DNA of 64,000 bases, taken from contig NZ_OY780935.1 in NCBI RefSeq assembly GCF_963675965.1, positions 814,001 to 878,000 of the forward strand, read 5' to 3'. This DNA is from an uncultured Celeribacter sp. GTDB lineage: Bacteria > Pseudomonadota > Alphaproteobacteria > Rhodobacterales > Rhodobacteraceae. Position numbers and translations under genes: made by a program. Shown piece after piece: positions 1 through 8,233 of this stretch (position 1 is its first letter; each line of letters starts with the position of its first letter). The notes below the pieces were generated by a model. That model saw only the letters and a list, made by a program, of their open reading frames with translations. It did no database searches and was not told where the DNA came from.

Positions 1-140
1 CTGGCGCGATCACGATCGGTCGCCGGTCGTGGAAATCCTGCGCGCAGAATGCGACCCACCCGCCAGATGTGCAAGGCTGCAACGGCTTTTTCAGGTTTCG
101 GCTTAGCGAATTTTAACTTTTACCCGGTAGCTCTGCTATC

Positions 141-257
141 ATGCGAACATCTGCACCCACCCGCCTCCTGCGCGTTTTCCTGCGCGTCCCGGCCGCCTTT
201 CCGGCAGAGCTATTCCTGCTGATACCTTTCTTTGCCCTGATGGCCTATATTGCCTGA
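141..257 (+). CDS. Possible 38-aa small membrane protein
   Basis: Short reading frame in the otherwise empty stretch before metY. The product starts MRTSAPTRLLRVFLRV and ends in a hydrophobic half (ELFLLIPFFALMAYIA), so it would be a basic-N-terminus, single-span membrane peptide. Third codon positions are mostly G or C, as in the neighbouring genes. No Shine-Dalgarno is visible before the ATG; the start codon overlaps a TATCAT sequence that could be a -10 box, which would make the message leaderless or rule this start out. I do not recognise a family. It may be a real small protein, a leader peptide or chance. Confidence 0.3.
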   Translation: MRTSAPTRLLRVFLRVPAAFPAELFLLIPFFALMAYIA

Positions 258-396
258 CCCCTCAGAAAGTCGCTGCAAGACATTGGGAAGACATCGGGCA
301 TGAAACCAGGTCATAAACATCGTGAATTTTCCGAAGGTTGAAAGCCCGCCTGCACGCGAGTAGTCTCGCCCAAGACACGCGCATGGGGAGGCAAGA
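258..396 (+). other. Upstream region of metY, no riboswitch recognised
   Basis: This is the leader or promoter stretch directly before metY. I looked for the SAM-II, SAM-V and SAH riboswitch cores that often precede methionine genes in alphaproteobacteria and could not find their conserved strings. The only local structure is a weak 5-bp hairpin (GCGAG at 356-360 with CTCGC at 365-369). A good Shine-Dalgarno, GGGGAGG, lies just before the metY ATG. Confidence 0.5.
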
Positions 397-1674
397 ATGA
401 CCGATCGCAAACTGAGTTTCGAAACGCTGCAAGTTCACGCGGGGACCGAACCGGATCCCGCCACAGGGGCCCGTCAGGTGCCAATCTACCAAACCACGGC
501 CTACGTGTTCAAAGACGCAGAACACGCCGCGCGTTTGTTCAATCTCGAAGAGGTCGGGTTCATCTATTCACGTTTGACCAACCCGACGGTCGCCGCCCTG
601 CAAAACCGCATGGCTGCGCTCGAAGGCGGTGCTGGGGCTGTCTGCTGCTCCTCGGGGCATGCGGCCCAGATCATGGCCCTGTTCCCGCTGATGTCACCGG
701 GCAAGAACATCGTCGCCTCCACCCGGCTGTACGGCGGCACCCTGACGCAGTTCAGCCAGACTTTCAAACGCTTCGGCTGGACGGCCAAATTCGTCGACTT
801 CGACGATTTCGATGCTGTGCGCGCTGCGATTGACGACGACACCCGCGCGGTGTTCTGCGAAAGCCTTGCCAACCCGTCCGGCGCGATCATGGATCTCGAC
901 GCACTGGCCGAAATTGCCGATACCGCCGGCATTCCGCTGATCGTCGACAACACATCGGCCACCCCCTATCTGTGCCGCCCGATCGAACATGGCGCGACGC
1001 TTGTCGTGCATTCGATGACGAAATTCCTGACCGGCAACGGCACCGTGACCGGCGGCGCGATTGTCGACAGCGGGACGTTTGACTGGTCCGCTTCGGACAA
1101 ATTCCCGTCGCTTGCGGCCCCCGAACCGGCCTATCACGGGCTGAATTTCCATGAAACCTTCGGCCCGCTCGCCTTTACCTTCCACGGCATCGCCGTCGGG
1201 TTGCGCGATCTGGGCATGACGTTGAACCCGCAGGCAGCGCATTACACGCTGATGGGCATCGAAACCCTGTCCTTGCGCATGCAAAAACACGTCCAGAACG
1301 CGCGCGAAATCGCGGGCTGGCTCGAAGGCGACGACCGGATCGAGAAAGTGACTTACAGCGGTCTGCCTTCCTCGGACTATTACAACCGGATGACTCGCAT
1401 TTGTCCGCGCGGTGCGGGCGCACTGTTCACCGTTGCGCTCAAGGGCGGCTATGACGCCTGCGTGGAGACCGTGTCCAAACTCGAACTGTTCAGCCATGTG
1501 GCCAACCTCGGGGACACCCGGTCGCTGGTGATTCACCCCGCCTCCACAACCCACCGTCAGCTGGAGCCAGCTGAGCAGGTCAAGGCCGGCGCAGGCCCGA
1601 ATATCTTGCGGCTCTCGATTGGCATCGAACACGCCAACGATCTGATCGCAGATCTGGATCAAGCACTGGTCTGA
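397..1674 (+). CDS. metY: O-acetylhomoserine sulfhydrylase (MetY-type)
   Basis: Pyridoxal-phosphate enzyme of the Cys/Met metabolism family, 425 aa, the normal size for O-acetylhomoserine aminocarboxypropyltransferase. It makes homocysteine from O-acetylhomoserine and sulfide in the cytoplasm. The N-terminus (LSFETLQVHAG) and the IYQTTAYVF motif are family hallmarks. The cofactor lysine is K209 in HSMTKFLTGNGTV. The long insertion around residues 225-260 separates it from cystathionine gamma-synthase and beta-lyase. It is a single-gene unit, with a Shine-Dalgarno GGGGAGG before the ATG and an intrinsic terminator after the stop. MetZ (O-succinylhomoserine specific) is a less likely alternative. 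Confidence 0.93.
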   Translation: MTDRKLSFETLQVHAGTEPDPATGARQVPIYQTTAYVFKDAEHAARLFNLEEVGFIYSRLTNPTVAALQNRMAALEGGAGAVCCSSGHAAQIMALFPLMSPGKNIVASTRLYGGTLTQFSQTFKRFGWTAKFVDFDDFDAVRAAIDDDTRAVFCESLANPSGAIMDLDALAEIADTAGIPLIVDNTSATPYLCRPIEHGATLVVHSMTKFLTGNGTVTGGAIVDSGTFDWSASDKFPSLAAPEPAYHGLNFHETFGPLAFTFHGIAVGLRDLGMTLNPQAAHYTLMGIETLSLRMQKHVQNAREIAGWLEGDDRIEKVTYSGLPSSDYYNRMTRICPRGAGALFTVALKGGYDACVETVSKLELFSHVANLGDTRSLVIHPASTTHRQLEPAEQVKAGAGPNILRLSIGIEHANDLIADLDQALV

Positions 1675-1700
1675 CACGCTCGGTCGCACCAGGACATTTC

Positions 1701-1729
1701 AAAGCCCGCCGACATCCGGCGGGCTTTTT
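1701..1729 (+). terminator. Intrinsic terminator of metY
   Basis: Perfect 10-bp stem, AAAGCCCGCC pairing with GGCGGGCTTT, with a 7-nt loop and a run of five T. It lies between the convergent metY and ccmG genes. Confidence 0.9.
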
Positions 1730-1780
1730 CAGACGTCGAAACTGACCATTCCGAACAGATAAAGGCGCAAATGCCCCCTC

Positions 1781-2320
1781 TCATTCCCCGGCTTTGGCGA
1801 TCTCCGGCTTAATGTATTTTTCCATGATCTCGACGGTGATCGGTCCGGCAAAGCGGTAGCGAATGCGGCCCTCGGCGTCGATAACATAGGTCTCTGGCAC
1901 CCCGTAAAGGCCCCATTCCAGCGCCGTACGCCCCGGTTCATCCTGCGCCACCGCGATAAAGGGATTGCCGAGATCATCCAGAAATTTCAGCGCGCTGTCG
2001 GCTTCGTCCTTGTAGTTGATGCCATAGATCGTCACGCCCTCTTCCGCCAGGGTTTCCAGCTGCGGGTGTTCCGCCCGACAAGGCGCACACCAGGACGCCC
2101 AGTAGTTCACCAGCTTGACGCCCTCTGTGCGCAGCATGTCGTCGCTGAGCGGCGGCAAATCGCCCAGCGGCGTGACCGCCTCAATCGACGGCGCCGCACG
2201 CCCCAGCTGCGAACTGGGCAATTGCTCGGCATCTTCGCGCCCCATCCCGAACACGAACAAGCCCGCCAGCCCCGCAAAAATGACTGGGGGCAGCACCATC
2301 AGCGGATTGAGTTTAGCCAT
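1781..2320 (-). CDS. ccmG: Thiol:disulfide interchange protein CcmG/DsbE
   Basis: Membrane-anchored periplasmic thioredoxin-like protein, 179 aa, that reduces apocytochrome c (or passes electrons to CcmH) before heme attachment. An N-terminal hydrophobic anchor spans about residues 7-26. The active site WCAPC has C78 and C81, and the cis-proline is P142 in YGVPETYV. The GVPETY segment is typical of DsbE rather than general thioredoxins. It is the last gene of the ccmA-B-C-D-G block; its ATG overlaps the end of ccmD by 8 bases, so translation is probably coupled. CcmE, CcmF and CcmH/I are not in this window. Confidence 0.94.
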   Translation of the reverse strand: MAKLNPLMVLPPVIFAGLAGLFVFGMGREDAEQLPSSQLGRAAPSIEAVTPLGDLPPLSDDMLRTEGVKLVNYWASWCAPCRAEHPQLETLAEEGVTIYGINYKDEADSALKFLDDLGNPFIAVAQDEPGRTALEWGLYGVPETYVIDAEGRIRYRFAGPITVEIMEKYIKPEIAKAGE

Positions 2321-2468
2321 TCTGTTTGCGCTCCTCAGCCGCGGCCAAAAGGCGTTTCATCTTGGACGACCGCGCCAACGAGCGCCAGATCAGCACCGCA
2401 AGGCACAGCAGTGTCGCCCCGTAAGCGCCCAGCACATCGGCCGCATATTTTCCCAGATCCGGCATCAT
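2313..2468 (-). CDS. ccmD: Heme exporter protein CcmD
   Basis: Small membrane protein of 51 aa (50 if the second ATG is used). One transmembrane segment (about residues 13-29, VLGAYGATLLCLAVLIW) is followed by a basic, charged tail (RSSKMKRLLAAAEERKQNG), the CcmD pattern. CcmD helps release holo-CcmE from the CcmABC complex. It was recognised by position and shape: its ATG overlaps the ccmC stop as ATGA, and its stop overlaps the ccmG start. Sequence conservation in this family is low, so the call rests partly on context. Confidence 0.88.
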   Translation of the reverse strand: MMPDLGKYAADVLGAYGATLLCLAVLIWRSLARSSKMKRLLAAAEERKQNG

Positions 2469-3214
2469 TGGTCTCTGGCCCTTTCTCTCATTTCCAGCGC
2501 GTGCAAACGCCGCGCGCGAATTTCGGTGCGGGTGCGCAGCAGCAGCAGTGCAACAAACAACAGAACAAAGCCCGCAATCGACACCAGCGCCGGGTACCAA
2601 TAGACATCCGCGACGTTTTCCTGCTTGTCGAGGGACAGCGAAGCGCCCTGATGCAAACCCTGGTTCCAAAACAGCACCGCATAGCGCGACAGCAGCGCAA
2701 AGACCGATCCGACCAGGCACAACACCGAGGTCAGATCCGCTGCCGTGTCCGGATTGTCGATCGCCGCCCAAAGCGCCATGTAGCCCAGATAGAACAGAAG
2801 CAGGATCAGAAACGAGGTCAGACGCGGATCCCATTCCCAATAGGTGCCCCACATCGGCTGTCCCCAGATGGCGCCGGTGAACAGCGCGATCAGAGTCATA
2901 GTCATGCCGATGGCCGCCGCCGATTTGGCCGCAAGCGCCGACACATGGTGACGCCGAATGACCCAGATCAGCGAGGCCACCAGCATCATCGCCCAGATGT
3001 TGATCGCCATCATCGCCGCAGGCACGTGGATGTAGAAAATCTTAACGGTCGCCCCCTGCCGGTAATCATCGGGCGTGAAGAAAAAGCCCCAGATCAACCC
3101 CGCCGCAAACAAACAGGCCGCCAGAACCGACACCCAAGGCAAGGCCTTGTCGGTCCACGACATGAACTTGCGCGGATTTGCCCATTCCCAAAAGGCGTTC
3201 ACGTTGATGGCCAT
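2465..3214 (-). CDS. ccmC: Heme ABC transporter permease CcmC
   Basis: Polytopic inner-membrane protein of 249 aa that presents heme to CcmE. The tryptophan-rich WWD-type motif is present as WGTYWEWDPRLTS, and histidines that could ligate heme flank it in periplasmic loops. Six hydrophobic segments can be traced. The start chosen is the ATG at 3214 (MAINVNAFWEWANPRKF), preceded by GGGGGAGAAAGAC; the longer upstream extension in frame has no membrane or family character. A 61-bp gap separates it from ccmB, the largest in the ccm block. Confidence 0.95.
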   Translation of the reverse strand: MAINVNAFWEWANPRKFMSWTDKALPWVSVLAACLFAAGLIWGFFFTPDDYRQGATVKIFYIHVPAAMMAINIWAMMLVASLIWVIRRHHVSALAAKSAAAIGMTMTLIALFTGAIWGQPMWGTYWEWDPRLTSFLILLLFYLGYMALWAAIDNPDTAADLTSVLCLVGSVFALLSRYAVLFWNQGLHQGASLSLDKQENVADVYWYPALVSIAGFVLLFVALLLLRTRTEIRARRLHALEMRERARDQ

Positions 3215-3275
3215 ATGCAGTCTTTCTCCCCCAAAGGTCCGCGCCAGCTTAGGGGCTTGCGCGGCGGTTCTCAAC

Positions 3276-3932
3276 TCACCTTAAAGCGACACGAATGGCG
3301 GCTGCCGCGGCAAAGGGCAGCAACGCCACCGCCCCGGCAGTGATCCCGGCCTGCATCGCCAGCGGTGTGCCCACCAGAAACCCGCCGGCCCCACGTCGTA
3401 CCACTTCGGCCCCGAAAATCAGGGTCGGAATATAGAGCGGCAGCACCAGAAGGCTCATCAGCAGCCCGCCGCGTTTCAATCCAACCGTCAACGCCGCCCC
3501 GAAAGCGCCGATGAAGGACAGCGCAGGCGTTCCGATCAGCAATGTGACGATCAGCCAACGATAGGCCGCGCTGTCGAGGTGAAGCAAAAAACCAAGCGCG
3601 GGCGCCGCGATCACCAGCGGCAGCCCCGTGGTCAGCCAATGCGCCAGCGCCTTGACCGCCACCACACCTTCCAGCGGGATTGGGGCGGTTGCCAGCAGAT
3701 CCAGCGAACCGTCTTCGAAATCCAGCGCAAAAATACGATCCAGAGACAACAGACAGGCCAAGAGCGCGCCCACCCACAGGATACCCGGCGCGATGGCCTG
3801 CAACTGCGCACTGTCCGGACCCACGCCAAAAGGCACAAGCGTCACAAGAATCAGGAAAAACCCCAGCCCAAGACCGAACCCGCCGCCCGAGCGGAACGCC
3901 AACACGATGTCTCGCCACAAAAGCCGGATCAT
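3276..3932 (-). CDS. ccmB: Heme exporter permease CcmB
   Basis: Inner-membrane subunit of the CcmABC complex, 218 aa, the usual family size. It begins MIRLLWRDIVLAFRSGGG, and the family signature for the coupling region is visible in LDRIFALDFEDGSLDLL. Six transmembrane segments follow in ordinary CcmB spacing. Its ATG overlaps the ccmA stop by 4 bases. With CcmA it uses ATP hydrolysis to free holo-CcmE from CcmC and CcmD. Confidence 0.95.
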   Translation of the reverse strand: MIRLLWRDIVLAFRSGGGFGLGLGFFLILVTLVPFGVGPDSAQLQAIAPGILWVGALLACLLSLDRIFALDFEDGSLDLLATAPIPLEGVVAVKALAHWLTTGLPLVIAAPALGFLLHLDSAAYRWLIVTLLIGTPALSFIGAFGAALTVGLKRGGLLMSLLVLPLYIPTLIFGAEVVRRGAGGFLVGTPLAMQAGITAGAVALLPFAAAAAIRVALR

Positions 3933-4549
3933 AAGAACGCCTCGTCAAAGTCGTCGCGCACCACATCCAGACGCGCCTTGAAGGGCGTGACGTCAAAGAC
4001 GGTCTCCTCAAACCCCAGATCGATATGGGTGGCAATCACCGCCGCCCCGCCCGACGCCAGATGCGCCCGGACTGCGGTGGCAAACAGGCTGACCGAGGCT
4101 GCATCAAGCGACACCGTAGGTTCATCCAGAACCCAGACCGGACGCCCGGTGACCATCAGACGCGCCAGCCCCAGACGCCGCTTTTGCCCGGCTGACAGAT
4201 TGCCTGCGGGCCGGTCACGCAGTGCCTCCAGATTGAAATGCGCCAGCGCCTGCGAGATATCATGACCGCCATAGACACCGGCCCAGAAGTTCAGGTTTTC
4301 GACAGCACTCAAGGTCGCTTTCAAACCGTCGGCATGTGCAGCATAGGCCACGGTATCAGGGGCCGCACGCACCGCCCCGGCATAGGGCGGCTGCAGCCCG
4401 GCCAAAGTGCGCAGCAAGGTGGTCTTGCCCGACCCGTTCGGACCACGCAGCACAAGGCATTCGGCGGCAGAAACGGCAAAATTCAGCCCTTCCAGCACCG
4501 GCATGCCGCCCCGGGCTACCGTCAGATCTTCGACAGAAATCAAACTCAT
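3929..4549 (-). CDS. ccmA: Heme ABC exporter ATPase CcmA
   Basis: ABC-type ATPase of 206 aa, the compact size expected of CcmA. Walker A is GPNGSGKT at residues 36-43, the signature is LSAGQ at 118-122, and Walker B is VWVLDEP at 138-144. It powers the CcmAB step of cytochrome c maturation at the inner membrane. It is first in the ccm block; the start MSLISVEDLTVARGG matches the family N-terminus. The gap to the next upstream gene on the same strand is only about 59 bp. Confidence 0.95.
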   Translation of the reverse strand: MSLISVEDLTVARGGMPVLEGLNFAVSAAECLVLRGPNGSGKTTLLRTLAGLQPPYAGAVRAAPDTVAYAAHADGLKATLSAVENLNFWAGVYGGHDISQALAHFNLEALRDRPAGNLSAGQKRRLGLARLMVTGRPVWVLDEPTVSLDAASVSLFATAVRAHLASGGAAVIATHIDLGFEETVFDVTPFKARLDVVRDDFDEAFL

Positions 4550-4608
4550 GGCCGCGACCCTACCCGGCTTTGTGCTGCACGCAAACTGACCAAGATCAAG
4601 TTTTTGCC

Positions 4609-4962
4609 TCAGACCGGCAAAAGAGCGACGGCAACCCGGCGCCCCTCGGAGGCCAGCACGTTGAAGGTGCGGCAGGCAGTCCCCGTGGCCATGGGTTCCA
4701 GCCCCAGCCCCTCGGCGTCCATGCGGTCACGGAAGGCCCTGGGCAGATGGACCATCTCCGGCCCGGTGCCGACGATCACGAAATCGACCTTGTCCTGAAC
4801 CGCAAGCAGGGCCTCGGGATCGTCATACCCGCCCCAGGCGACCACCTTGCTGCCACACAGCAGCACGGCCCCCTCATAGGCCTGCCCGGCAATGCGGAAC
4901 ATGCCCGGCCCGTACGCATCGACGGGAATCGCATCGTCAAACGGCATTTCATTGAACTGCAT
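4609..4962 (-). CDS. Mth938-like domain protein (DUF498)
   Basis: 117-aa single-domain protein of the Mth938/DUF498 family, related to the mitochondrial complex I assembly factor NDUFAF3. Recognisable blocks are YGPGMFRIAGQAYEGAVLL near the start, DFVIVGTGPEM in the middle and GTACRTFNVLASEGRRVAVALLP at the end. No catalytic residues are known. The neighbouring secDF/yajC genes on the same strand are a common setting in alphaproteobacteria, so co-transcription is likely, but the biochemical role is unknown. A Shine-Dalgarno AAAGGAG precedes the ATG. Confidence 0.88.
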   Translation of the reverse strand: MQFNEMPFDDAIPVDAYGPGMFRIAGQAYEGAVLLCGSKVVAWGGYDDPEALLAVQDKVDFVIVGTGPEMVHLPRAFRDRMDAEGLGLEPMATGTACRTFNVLASEGRRVAVALLPV

Positions 4963-4982
4963 CTTGGGCTCCTTTCGATGGC

Positions 4983-5044
4983 AAAGCCCCGCGACAACAT
5001 CGCGAGGCTTTCGATTGTTTTTGCGTCTTCGGCCCCAAAGGGGC
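4983..5044 (-). other. Two intercistronic hairpins between secDF and the Mth938-like gene
   Basis: Read on the minus strand, a small hairpin (GCCCC-TTT-GGGGC, 5032-5044) follows the secDF stop. A larger one follows it: AAAGCCTCGCG pairs with CGCGGGGCTTT through one G-U pair (4983-5011, 7-nt loop). Neither is followed by a T run on the minus strand, so they are not classic terminators. They may be mRNA processing or stability elements. Confidence 0.5.
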
Positions 5045-5055
5045 GCGGGGCTGGT

Positions 5056-7683
5056 TCAGACAGCGCTGCCGTCTGCCTGGATGCCCTTGGCCGGTTCTTT
5101 CTTGTCCCAGTCGCGTTTCACACCCAGCCAGAGCAGGATGTTGGACGCAACAAAGACCGAGGACCATGTCCCGACCACCACGCCCAGCGTCATCGCAAAC
5201 ACGAACCCGCGGATCACATCTCCGCCCAACACCAAGAGCGCGATCAGCGCCACCAGCGTGGTGCCAGAGGTCATCACCGTCCGCGCCAGCGTTTCGTTGA
5301 TCGACATGTTCAACACGCCAGCCAGTTCGAGCTTTTTGTATTTGCGCAGGTTTTCCCGCACCCGGTCGAAGACGACCACAGTGTCGTTAAGCGAATAGCC
5401 GACGATGGTCAGAAGCGCAGCAATTATTGTCAGATCGAACTGGATGCCAAAGAGCGCAAAGATCCCGATGGTGATCGCCACGTCATGCACCAGTGCCACA
5501 ACCGCACCGAGCGCGAATTGCCATTCGAACCGCAGCCAGATGTAGAACAGCACGGCGACAATCGCGGCGGCCACGGCCTCGATCGCGGTCCAGATCAGTT
5601 CCCCGGACACTTTCGGTCCAACACTTTCGACCGAGGGGAAGGTGATTGTCGGGTCCACAGTCTGCAAGGCAGCTTCCACCGCGCTCACGGTTTCCGGGGT
5701 GATCGCTTCGACATCGTCCTGTGCCTGAATGCGGACCATGGCGACATGCTGGTTTTCGTCGAAATTCGGATCGAAGACCTCGGTGATCGACACATCGCCC
5801 AGGCCCAGTGTGGACAGCGCATCACGATAATCGGCGACATCCACCGCCGTTTCGGACTGGGTCCGAATCGTGGTCCCGCCTTTGAAGTCGATGCCAAAGT
5901 TCAGGCCGATGGCCAGGAACGACACCACGGCCACAACCACCATCACGCCGGAGAACCCGAAGGTGAGTTTGGCACGCTTGAAGAAATCGATGGCGGTATC
6001 TGCGGGCACCAGATGCACGCCCGAGAGTTTCCAACCCTTGCGGTTCTTGCGACCATACCAGGCGACAACCATGGCGCGGGTCACAAAGATCGCGGTGAAG
6101 ACCGAGGTGATCAGACCCAGCACCAGCGTGACGGCAAAGCCCTTGACCGGCCCGGAGCCCATGACAAAGAGGATCGCGGCGGTGATGAAGGTGGTGATAT
6201 TGGCGTCAATGATCGCCGAAAGCGCCTTTTCATAGCCAAGTTCGATGGCACGCCCCGTGGATTTGGAATTTTTCAACTCTTCGCGGATGCGTTCGAAAAT
6301 CAGCACGTTGGCGTCGACCGCCATACCGACGGTCAGCACGATCCCGGCGATACCCGGCAAGGTCAGGGTCGCCCCGATCGACGACAACAGGCCGAACAAC
6401 AGGCCGACGTTGATGATCAGCGCAATATTGGCGAACATCCCGAAAAGACCATAGGCCAGCCCCATGAAGACCAGCACGGCGGCAAAGGCGACAATGGTCG
6501 CGATCTTGCCCGCCTCGATGCTGTCGGCGCCCAGTTCCGGCCCGATGGTGCGTTCTTCAAGGAAGTTGATCTTGGCCGGCAGGGCCCCTGCCCGCAACAG
6601 AACGGCCAGTTCGGTGCTTTCTTCGACACTGAACGAACCGGTGATCTGACCGGAGCCACCACGGATCGCTTCGTTGATGCGCGGCGCCGAAATCACTTCG
6701 TTGTCGAGCACGATGGCAAAAAGCGCGCCGACATTGTTGGCGGTGTAATCGCCGAACTTGCGCGCGCCTGTGGGGTTGAACCGGAAGGTCACCGAAGGAC
6801 GCCCATTTTGATCAAAGGCGGGCTGGCTGTCGGTCAGCTCATCGCCGGTGACCACGGCGCTGTCTTCCAGAATGTAATAGATGCCCTCTTCATTCAGCGA
6901 CGGCATCAGCACATTGCGCGCGCCCGGGGCGGCGTCGGGGTTGGTCGTGCGACCGACCACCGGCTGGAACGTCAGCTTTGCGGTGGTCCCGATCAGGCTT
7001 TTGAGTTCGGCCGCCGACCCGATGCCCGGCACCTGGATGAGGATGCGGTTTTCGCCCTGACGCTGGATCGTCGGTTCGCGGGTGCCGACCTCGTCGACCC
7101 GGCGGCGAATGATTTCAAGAGATTGCTGCATCGTGCGGTCGTCGGTTGCGGCCTTTTCGGCCTCCGACAGTTGCACGGTGATGACGTCATTGTTGGCCGA
7201 AACCGCAATGTCCTTTTCGCCCGCAGCGGTCAGCGCCACCACCGGCGAGCCGAGCTTGCGCACCGCAGCCAAAGCGGCTTCCATGCCTTCCGGGCGCGAA
7301 ATGCGCACGCGCAACATACCTTCGGGCGCGTCGACCCGGCGTATGGTCCCCACGGTGTCGCGTTCGTCGCGCAGCGCGTCGCGCACCTCGGGCCAAAGCG
7401 CATCCATGCGCGCCGCATAGACCTCTTCGACGTTCACCTCGCCCAGCAGATGGGCCCCGCCCCGCAGATCGAGCCCCAGATTGACCAGAGACGACGGCAA
7501 AAAGGACGGCCAGGCATCCCGCGCCGCAACGCGCTCTGGCGTTTCGCCCGCCTTTTCGATGGCCGCAATCGCATCGTTATGCCCCTCGACGCGGGGGTAG
7601 AAAGCATTGGGCAGAGCAGCGAGAAGGCCAAGGGCAACAAGGCCCCAGATGACGATCCGTTTCCAAAGAGGCATTTGCAACAT
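5056..7683 (-). CDS. secDF: Fused protein translocase subunit SecDF
   Basis: Single 875-aa frame carrying both Sec accessory subunits, which use the proton gradient to help pull exported proteins through SecYEG. The SecD part comes first: TM1 near residues 6-24, a large periplasmic region with NLGLDLRGGAHLL and RNILIQVPG, then five more TMs containing VGMAVDANVLIFERIREE. A short link (WYGRKNRKGWKLSGVHLVP) leads into SecF: FGIDFKGGTTIRT, then GYSLNDTVVVFDRVRENLR. Start MLQMPLWKRIVIWG at 7683 was chosen because the longer frame begins inside the yajC terminator hairpin. Many relatives encode SecD and SecF separately, so the fusion is worth noting. Confidence 0.93.
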   Translation of the reverse strand: MLQMPLWKRIVIWGLVALGLLAALPNAFYPRVEGHNDAIAAIEKAGETPERVAARDAWPSFLPSSLVNLGLDLRGGAHLLGEVNVEEVYAARMDALWPEVRDALRDERDTVGTIRRVDAPEGMLRVRISRPEGMEAALAAVRKLGSPVVALTAAGEKDIAVSANNDVITVQLSEAEKAATDDRTMQQSLEIIRRRVDEVGTREPTIQRQGENRILIQVPGIGSAAELKSLIGTTAKLTFQPVVGRTTNPDAAPGARNVLMPSLNEEGIYYILEDSAVVTGDELTDSQPAFDQNGRPSVTFRFNPTGARKFGDYTANNVGALFAIVLDNEVISAPRINEAIRGGSGQITGSFSVEESTELAVLLRAGALPAKINFLEERTIGPELGADSIEAGKIATIVAFAAVLVFMGLAYGLFGMFANIALIINVGLLFGLLSSIGATLTLPGIAGIVLTVGMAVDANVLIFERIREELKNSKSTGRAIELGYEKALSAIIDANITTFITAAILFVMGSGPVKGFAVTLVLGLITSVFTAIFVTRAMVVAWYGRKNRKGWKLSGVHLVPADTAIDFFKRAKLTFGFSGVMVVVAVVSFLAIGLNFGIDFKGGTTIRTQSETAVDVADYRDALSTLGLGDVSITEVFDPNFDENQHVAMVRIQAQDDVEAITPETVSAVEAALQTVDPTITFPSVESVGPKVSGELIWTAIEAVAAAIVAVLFYIWLRFEWQFALGAVVALVHDVAITIGIFALFGIQFDLTIIAALLTIVGYSLNDTVVVFDRVRENLRKYKKLELAGVLNMSINETLARTVMTSGTTLVALIALLVLGGDVIRGFVFAMTLGVVVGTWSSVFVASNILLWLGVKRDWDKKEPAKGIQADGSAV

Positions 7684-7706
7684 GGGGGAAACCTGAAATT
7701 CGAGCA

Positions 7707-7741
7707 GAAAAGGGAAAGGCCCGCGCATCCGCCCGGGCCTT
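7707..7741 (-). terminator. Hairpin between yajC and secDF (attenuator-like)
   Basis: On the minus strand AAGGCCCG pairs with CGGGCCTT (7734-7741 and 7716-7723) and is followed by TTTCCCTTTTCT. It sits directly after the yajC stop and just before the secDF start, so it may reduce read-through from yajC into secDF. The T tract is interrupted. Confidence 0.6.
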
Positions 7742-7758
7742 GGAATGTGGGTGTCCGA

Positions 7759-8088
7759 TCAGGACGCGGCGGGTTCGGTTTTCGAAATCACCGCCGAGAG
7801 GGTGGATTTCTGCACCCGAACCTTGACGCCTTCGGCAATCTCGACCTCAAGCACGCCATCTTCGCGCACCTTGGCAACCTTGCCCATGATGCCACCAGCG
7901 GTCACCACCTCGTCACCGCGACGCACAGCGTCGATCATGGCGCGATGTTCTTTCATCTTCTTCTGCTGCGGGCGGATCATGAGGAAATACATGATCACAA
8001 AGATCAGGATCAGCGGCAAAAACTGCAGGATCGGGTTGCCGGCGCCACCGGCTCCGGCGGCCTGTGCATAGGCGGGGGTCACGAACAT
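7759..8088 (-). CDS. yajC: Preprotein translocase subunit YajC
   Basis: 109-aa single-pass membrane protein that associates with SecDF. It begins MFVTPAYAQAAGAGGAGNP, typical of alphaproteobacterial YajC. One TM follows at about residues 21-40 (ILQFLPLILIFVIMYFLMI), then the family signature RPQQKKMKEHRAMIDAVRRGDEVVTAGG. The ATG at 8088 has AAAAGGA upstream; the longer frame N-terminus is not supported. It lies directly upstream of secDF on the same strand, the classical order, separated by a hairpin that could set their ratio. Confidence 0.95.
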   Translation of the reverse strand: MFVTPAYAQAAGAGGAGNPILQFLPLILIFVIMYFLMIRPQQKKMKEHRAMIDAVRRGDEVVTAGGIMGKVAKVREDGVLEVEIAEGVKVRVQKSTLSAVISKTEPAAS

Positions 8089-8233
8089 ATGTTGGTCCTT
8101 TTGTCTGTCTGGGCGGCCCGTCGCCACCCCGGAATTTGACGCGCACCCTATAGGGGGCTTTGGCCCTTGGCAAGCAATGCGCGTGGGGGTTCACGGCTCT
8201 GTTAAAGTGCGCCGTTTGCGCCCGCGAGAGGCC

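Noticed and set aside
258..396. A methionine-type riboswitch (SAM-II, SAM-V or SAH) upstream of metY
   Set aside because: The conserved core strings could not be found; only a weak 5-bp hairpin is visible.
2066..3343. A 425-codon plus-strand frame opposite ccmG, ccmD and ccmC
   Set aside because: Arginine/proline/glutamine-rich shadow of the ccm genes without family sequence.
4336..8139. A 1267-codon open frame on the plus strand across ccmA, the Mth938-like gene, secDF and yajC
   Set aside because: It is antisense to four well-supported genes, is rich in R, H, D, Q and P, and has no domain character; GC-rich codon bias of the minus-strand genes produces it.
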